Assembly (NCBI GenBank): GCA_007131465.1
Contig: SLQN01000569.1
Location: 1 to 9,311, forward strand
DNA length: 9,311 nucleotides
Origin: Paracoccaceae bacterium
GTDB taxonomy: Bacteria; Pseudomonadota; Alphaproteobacteria; Rhodobacterales; Rhodobacteraceae
Direction of reading: 5' to 3'
Shown: positions 6,585 through 9,311 of the stretch, one piece after another
Position numbering within the stretch: position 1 is the first letter of the stretch
Layout of the letters: each line of letters begins with the position of its first letter
Notes under the pieces: generated by a model
Told to the model about the DNA's origin: nothing
Databases searched by the model: none
The model's input: only the letters and a program-made list of their open reading frames with translations
Made by a program: the position numbers and the translations under genes

Positions 6585-6873
6585 CTCTTGAATGAAATCA
6601 AACCAAGTCGTCACCCTTCATGGGAATTTCGATTACCCAGAGCGATGTGGCGATCGCAACATTGACAACAGACGCGGATGAAGATGCTCTCCATCTGACT
6701 GTAATCGGATATGCCGCGGCTGAGTGGACAGTATTGACGGGTGTTGGATAGATTGCATCGCCACCAGCGAAATTGGCCGACGCCTATGGCGAAGCTCTAC
6801 GCAACCTTCGGTCGGAGCGCGAGTACTGATTGCGGTGTCCTCTATCTGCAAAAACTCCCGGTTTGCTTCCCCA
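6585..6873. other. AT-richer non-coding stretch between tRNA-Val and guaD
   Basis: This 289-base interval lies between the convergent tRNA and guaD. Bases 6601-6780 are about 52% GC by hand count, against about 65% counted in the first line of lon, which suggests a different origin or decay. No clear terminator for either side is visible: the best candidate for guaD is a five-pair stem (GCAAA 6849-6853 with TTTGC 6861-6865) with little T tract. No second copy of the tRNA 3' end, integrase or transposase was recognised. A possible broken reading frame inside is listed separately. Confidence 0.5.
6620..6829 (+). pseudogene. Possible remnant of a small gene interrupted by an in-frame TAG
   Basis: From ATG 6620 the frame reads MGISITQSDVAIATLTTDAD and on to ALHLTVIGYAAAEWTVLTGVG (43 codons), meets TAG at 6749-6751, and continues in the same frame through IASPPAKLADAYGEALRNL and SEREY to TGA at 6827-6829. 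Both halves look protein-like (an aromatic/aliphatic stretch, then an amphipathic charged helix), giving a 70-codon frame with a single interruption. There is no Shine-Dalgarno, an upstream stop lies at 6593-6595, and I recognise no family. It may be chance. Confidence 0.2.
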
Positions 6874-8154
6874 TCACCCCTTCCGCGCCACCCCCGCCAC
6901 ATAGGTCTGCACCACCGCGCGGTCGTCCCCCATCACCTGTAACGTGAACAATTCATCCATCAGCCCCCGCGCGCGGTCCATCCGCAGCGCCATCGCCGGG
7001 GTCGCGCGGGCATCGAGGACCACCAGATCGGCCTCGGTCCCGGCCTCCAGCGTGCCGATGCGGTCTTCCAGCCCCAGCGCCACCGCATTGCCGCGCGTGA
7101 TCCAGTGGAAGGCGCGGAAGGGGTGCAGGCGCTGGCGTTGCAGTTGCAGCACCTTGTAGCCCTCGGCCAGCGTCTGGAGCATGGAATAGCTGGTCCCGCC
7201 GCCGATATCGGTCGCAATCGCGTTGGTCAGCCCCGCGCCGCGCAGTCGTGCGTCATCGAATAGCCCCGACCCGAGATAGAGGTTCGAGGTCGGGCAGAAC
7301 ACCGGCTTCGCGCCCGCTTCCGCCAGCGCACCGACCTCGCGGTCGGACAGGTGGATTGCGTGGCCCAGAAGGCTGTTTTCGCGCAAGAGGCCGTAGCGGG
7401 CATAGATGTCGGTGTAATCCACGGCCTTTGGGTATAGCTGGCACGACAGCGCGATTTCGGCGTGGTTCTCGCTCAGATGGGTCTGGATATGGCAGTCGGG
7501 GTGTTCGCGCGCCAAAGCCTGTGCGGCTTCCATCTGCGCCGGGGTGGAGGTGATGGCGAAACGGGGCGTAATGGCATAGCCCAGCCGCCCCTTCCCGTGC
7601 CAGCGCGCGATCAGGGCCTTGCTGTCGTCATAGGCCGATTGCGCGGTGTCGCACAGCGCGTCCGGGGCGTTGCGATCCATCATCACCTTGCCGGTGATCA
7701 GCCGCATGTTACGGGCGATCGCCTCGGCGAATAACGCCTCGGCAGATGTCGCGTGAACAGACGCATAGGCCACGGCGGTCGTCGTGCCTTGCTCGGTCAG
7801 CCGGTCCAGAAAGGCCCGCGCCATCGTCGCGCAAAGTGCGGGGTCGGTGTAGCGGGCTTCTTCAGGGAAGGTGTAGTCGTTCAGCCAGTCCAGTAGCTCA
7901 GTGGCCCAGCTTGCGATCACCTGGGTTTGCGGGAAATGCAGATGCGTGTCGATGAAGCCGGGCAGGACCAGATGCGGGCGGTGGTCGATCACCGTTGCGC
8001 CGGGTGCGTGAAGGGCGCTGAAATCATCAATCGCGCGGATCGTGCCGTCCTCGATCAGCAGCCCGCCATCCTCAAAATAACGGAAACTGTCAGTGTCGTC
8101 CGGGGCAAGGGGGTCGCGCCGGAAGGTCAGCAGCCGCGCCCGGATGAGGATCAT
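6874..8154 (-). CDS. guaD: Guanine deaminase (amidohydrolase superfamily)
   Basis: Cytosolic zinc enzyme that hydrolyses guanine to xanthine and ammonia, feeding the xanthine dehydrogenase encoded just upstream. 426 residues, normal for the family. An N-terminal beta-sandwich strand region precedes the metal motif GFIDTHLHFPQ (His71, His73); further ligands and catalytic residues are His226 and Glu229 in THLSEN, His265 in GHAIHLS, and Asp316 in ATDIGGG. The TELLDWLNDYTFPEE segment (86-99), PRFAIT (197-202) and PTSNLYLGSGLF (288-299) are guanine-deaminase wording, separating it from other amidohydrolases. Its ATG (8154-8152) overlaps the xdhC stop as ATGA, and GGAAGG (8168-8163) within xdhC is a well-placed Shine-Dalgarno, so translation is probably coupled. 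It is the last visible operon gene. Regulation would come from the operon promoter outside the window. No defects seen. Confidence 0.95.
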   Translation of the reverse strand: MILIRARLLTFRRDPLAPDDTDSFRYFEDGGLLIEDGTIRAIDDFSALHAPGATVIDHRPHLVLPGFIDTHLHFPQTQVIASWATELLDWLNDYTFPEEARYTDPALCATMARAFLDRLTEQGTTTAVAYASVHATSAEALFAEAIARNMRLITGKVMMDRNAPDALCDTAQSAYDDSKALIARWHGKGRLGYAITPRFAITSTPAQMEAAQALAREHPDCHIQTHLSENHAEIALSCQLYPKAVDYTDIYARYGLLRENSLLGHAIHLSDREVGALAEAGAKPVFCPTSNLYLGSGLFDDARLRGAGLTNAIATDIGGGTSYSMLQTLAEGYKVLQLQRQRLHPFRAFHWITRGNAVALGLEDRIGTLEAGTEADLVVLDARATPAMALRMDRARGLMDELFTLQVMGDDRAVVQTYVAGVARKG

Positions 8155-8978
8155 CGCTGCTGCCTTCCGATGCGGGTGGCAGAGGCCTGCGCCGGGGCGA
8201 CGTTGCGCAGCGCGGTGAAGATCTCCTGCATGGTCATCAGGGCAATCACCTCGGGGCGTTTGTCGCCCAGACCGGCCGCACCGATGGGACAGACAAGCGC
8301 ATCGCTGGGCACGCCCCCGGTCTGCTGCGCGAAGCGCTCGAAGCGCGCGCGTTTCGTGGCCGATCCGATCAGCCCGACATAGGCCGCATCGCCCCGGCGC
8401 AGCGCGGCCAGCGTCAGCAGGAAATCCAGCCCGTGATCATGGGTCGCCACGACAAAGGCACTGGCCGGGGGGGCATCGGCGATCTCGGTCTCGGGCAGGG
8501 GGGTCAGTCGGGTGTCGATGCCTTCGGGGGCCTTCGCCAGTTCCTGTGCGCGGGTATCGACCAGCACCACATGCAGCGGTAGTGTGGCGGCAACCCGTGC
8601 CAGCGCCCGACCGACATGCCCCGCGCCCGCGATCAGCAGATGGGGCCGCAGCGCGGTCTCCAGCCGCGCAAGATGGACGGCGCAGCGGGCCTTGGTCAGG
8701 CGCTGCAACTCGACGCGCAGTCGCCCGCCGCAGCATTGCCCAAGGTCCGGCCCCAGCGCGATGTCGAGCATGGCCTGCGCATCGCCCTGCGCCAGCATGT
8801 CGCGCGCGCGCGCCAATGCCTGCCATTCGGCCTGCCCGCCGCCGATGGTCCCGGCCACCCGTGTTGCCGTCACGAACATTTCGGCCCCCGCCTCGCGCGG
8901 GGAGGAGCCTTGCACGCGGGCAAGGCGGACATGGATGACCGACGCGCCGCCGGTCAGGAGTGCGCGCGCGTCCTTCAT
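8151..8978 (-). CDS. xdhC: Xanthine dehydrogenase accessory protein XdhC
   Basis: Cytosolic chaperone that binds molybdenum cofactor, promotes its sulfuration and inserts it into the XdhB subunit; it is not part of the mature enzyme (role known from Rhodobacter capsulatus). 275 residues. The N-terminal XdhC/CoxI domain shows VQGSSPREAGAEM (22-34), GTIGGG (43-48) and the cysteine motif LGQCCGG (79-85). The C-terminal Rossmann-like domain shows LLIAGAGHVGRAL (114-126), VATHDHGLD (177-185) and IGSATKRARF (204-213). ATG at 8978-8976 is chosen because it overlaps the xdhB stop as ATGA and homology starts there; the frame stays open further upstream but only through xdhB in another frame. The 3' end overlaps guaD, also ATGA. 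Stoichiometric coupling with xdhB is likely. Confidence 0.95.
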   Translation of the reverse strand: MKDARALLTGGASVIHVRLARVQGSSPREAGAEMFVTATRVAGTIGGGQAEWQALARARDMLAQGDAQAMLDIALGPDLGQCCGGRLRVELQRLTKARCAVHLARLETALRPHLLIAGAGHVGRALARVAATLPLHVVLVDTRAQELAKAPEGIDTRLTPLPETEIADAPPASAFVVATHDHGLDFLLTLAALRRGDAAYVGLIGSATKRARFERFAQQTGGVPSDALVCPIGAAGLGDKRPEVIALMTMQEIFTALRNVAPAQASATRIGRQQR

Positions 8979-9311
8979 CCGCGCAGCCGTTCCACGGCCA
9001 TGAGCACGCGCTCGGGCGTGGCGGGGGCATCCAGACGCGGGCATTCGCGGTAATAGGCAACCGAGGCCACGGCCATGCCAATCGCCTCGAACACCGAAAT
9101 CGGCAGCATGAAGGGCGGCTCGCCCACGGCCTTGGAGCGTTTGATCGTGGGTTTGATGTTCTGCGACCAGTCGGCCAGCCGCACATTGAAGATGCGCGGA
9201 CGGTCCGAGGCGAGCGGGATCTTGTAGGTGGACGGCGCATGGGTGCGCAGACGGCCCTGGTCGTCCCAGGCCAGTTCTTCCGATGTCAGCCACCCCATAC
9301 CCTGCACGAAG
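8975..9311 (-). CDS. xdhB: Xanthine dehydrogenase molybdopterin-binding subunit XdhB, C-terminal end only
   Basis: Last 111 residues of the large molybdenum subunit that, with the FeS/FAD subunit XdhA, oxidises hypoxanthine to xanthine and xanthine to urate. The frame is open to the window edge (FVQGMGWLTSEEL), so some 85% of a roughly 770-residue protein is outside. Visible wording is diagnostic: TYKIPLASDRP, FNVRLADW, and SKAVGEPPFMLPISVFEAI, whose Glu (codon 9121-9119) is the catalytic base equivalent to bovine xanthine oxidase Glu1261. The TGA stop (8977-8975) overlaps the xdhC ATG. Gene order xdhB-xdhC-guaD suggests xdhA lies further right on the same strand. Confidence 0.95.
   Translation of the reverse strand, partial: FVQGMGWLTSEELAWDDQGRLRTHAPSTYKIPLASDRPRIFNVRLADWSQNIKPTIKRSKAVGEPPFMLPISVFEAIGMAVASVAYYRECPRLDAPATPERVLMAVERLRG

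Noticed and set aside
6849..6865. Terminator for guaD
   Set aside because: Only five A/T-rich pairs and no clear T tract on the - strand; too weak to annotate.
6633..6902. 89-codon - strand open frame between guaD and the tRNA
   Set aside because: It overlaps the 3' end of guaD in another frame and has Arg-rich, shadow-like composition.
8979..9293. N-terminal extension of the xdhC frame
   Set aside because: This stretch is the xdhB C-terminus in another frame; XdhC similarity starts at the ATG overlapping the xdhB stop.

Overview
The window looks like chromosomal DNA of an alphaproteobacterium, most likely Rhodobacterales (Rhodobacteraceae). The evidence is GC-rich coding sequence (65% by hand count in the first line of lon), a DUF2853 protein close to forms I recall from that order, Rhodobacter-type xanthine dehydrogenase gene order, and a tRNA-Val gene near lon. 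No tools were run, so all family calls rest on motif reading.

Left part (1-3567, all + strand): the 3' end of a MalY/PatB-type PLP C-S lyase; a glutathionyl-hydroquinone reductase with the CPWA active site; a secreted MltB-type lytic transglycosylase with a C-terminal peptidoglycan-binding domain; and a small DUF2853 protein of unknown function. Each gene has its own spacer. Two spacers hold notable symmetry: a 14-bp palindrome before the reductase and a long imperfect hairpin abutting the ribosome binding site of the transglycosylase.

Centre (3568-6584, + strand): a 424-base spacer without a credible gene but packed with near-perfect short hairpins, then lon (801 aa, all catalytic motifs intact), a 10-bp hairpin as probable terminator, and tRNA-Val(CAC) with encoded CCA and a plausible promoter. 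The hairpin-rich spacer is the most unusual part of the window and is a candidate for an undescribed structured RNA or lon leader.

Right part (6585-9311): a relatively AT-rich stretch behind the tRNA with what may be a broken small reading frame, then, on the - strand, a tightly coupled purine-catabolism operon read right to left: xdhB (3' end only) - xdhC - guaD. Both junctions are ATGA overlaps. GuaD makes xanthine from guanine, XdhAB oxidises xanthine to urate, and XdhC matures the molybdenum cofactor for XdhAB. The lon/tRNA unit and this operon converge on the AT-rich stretch.

No CRISPR array, complete insertion sequence, phage gene or plasmid gene was seen. Apart from the hairpin-rich spacer and the post-tRNA stretch, this looks like ordinary core chromosome.
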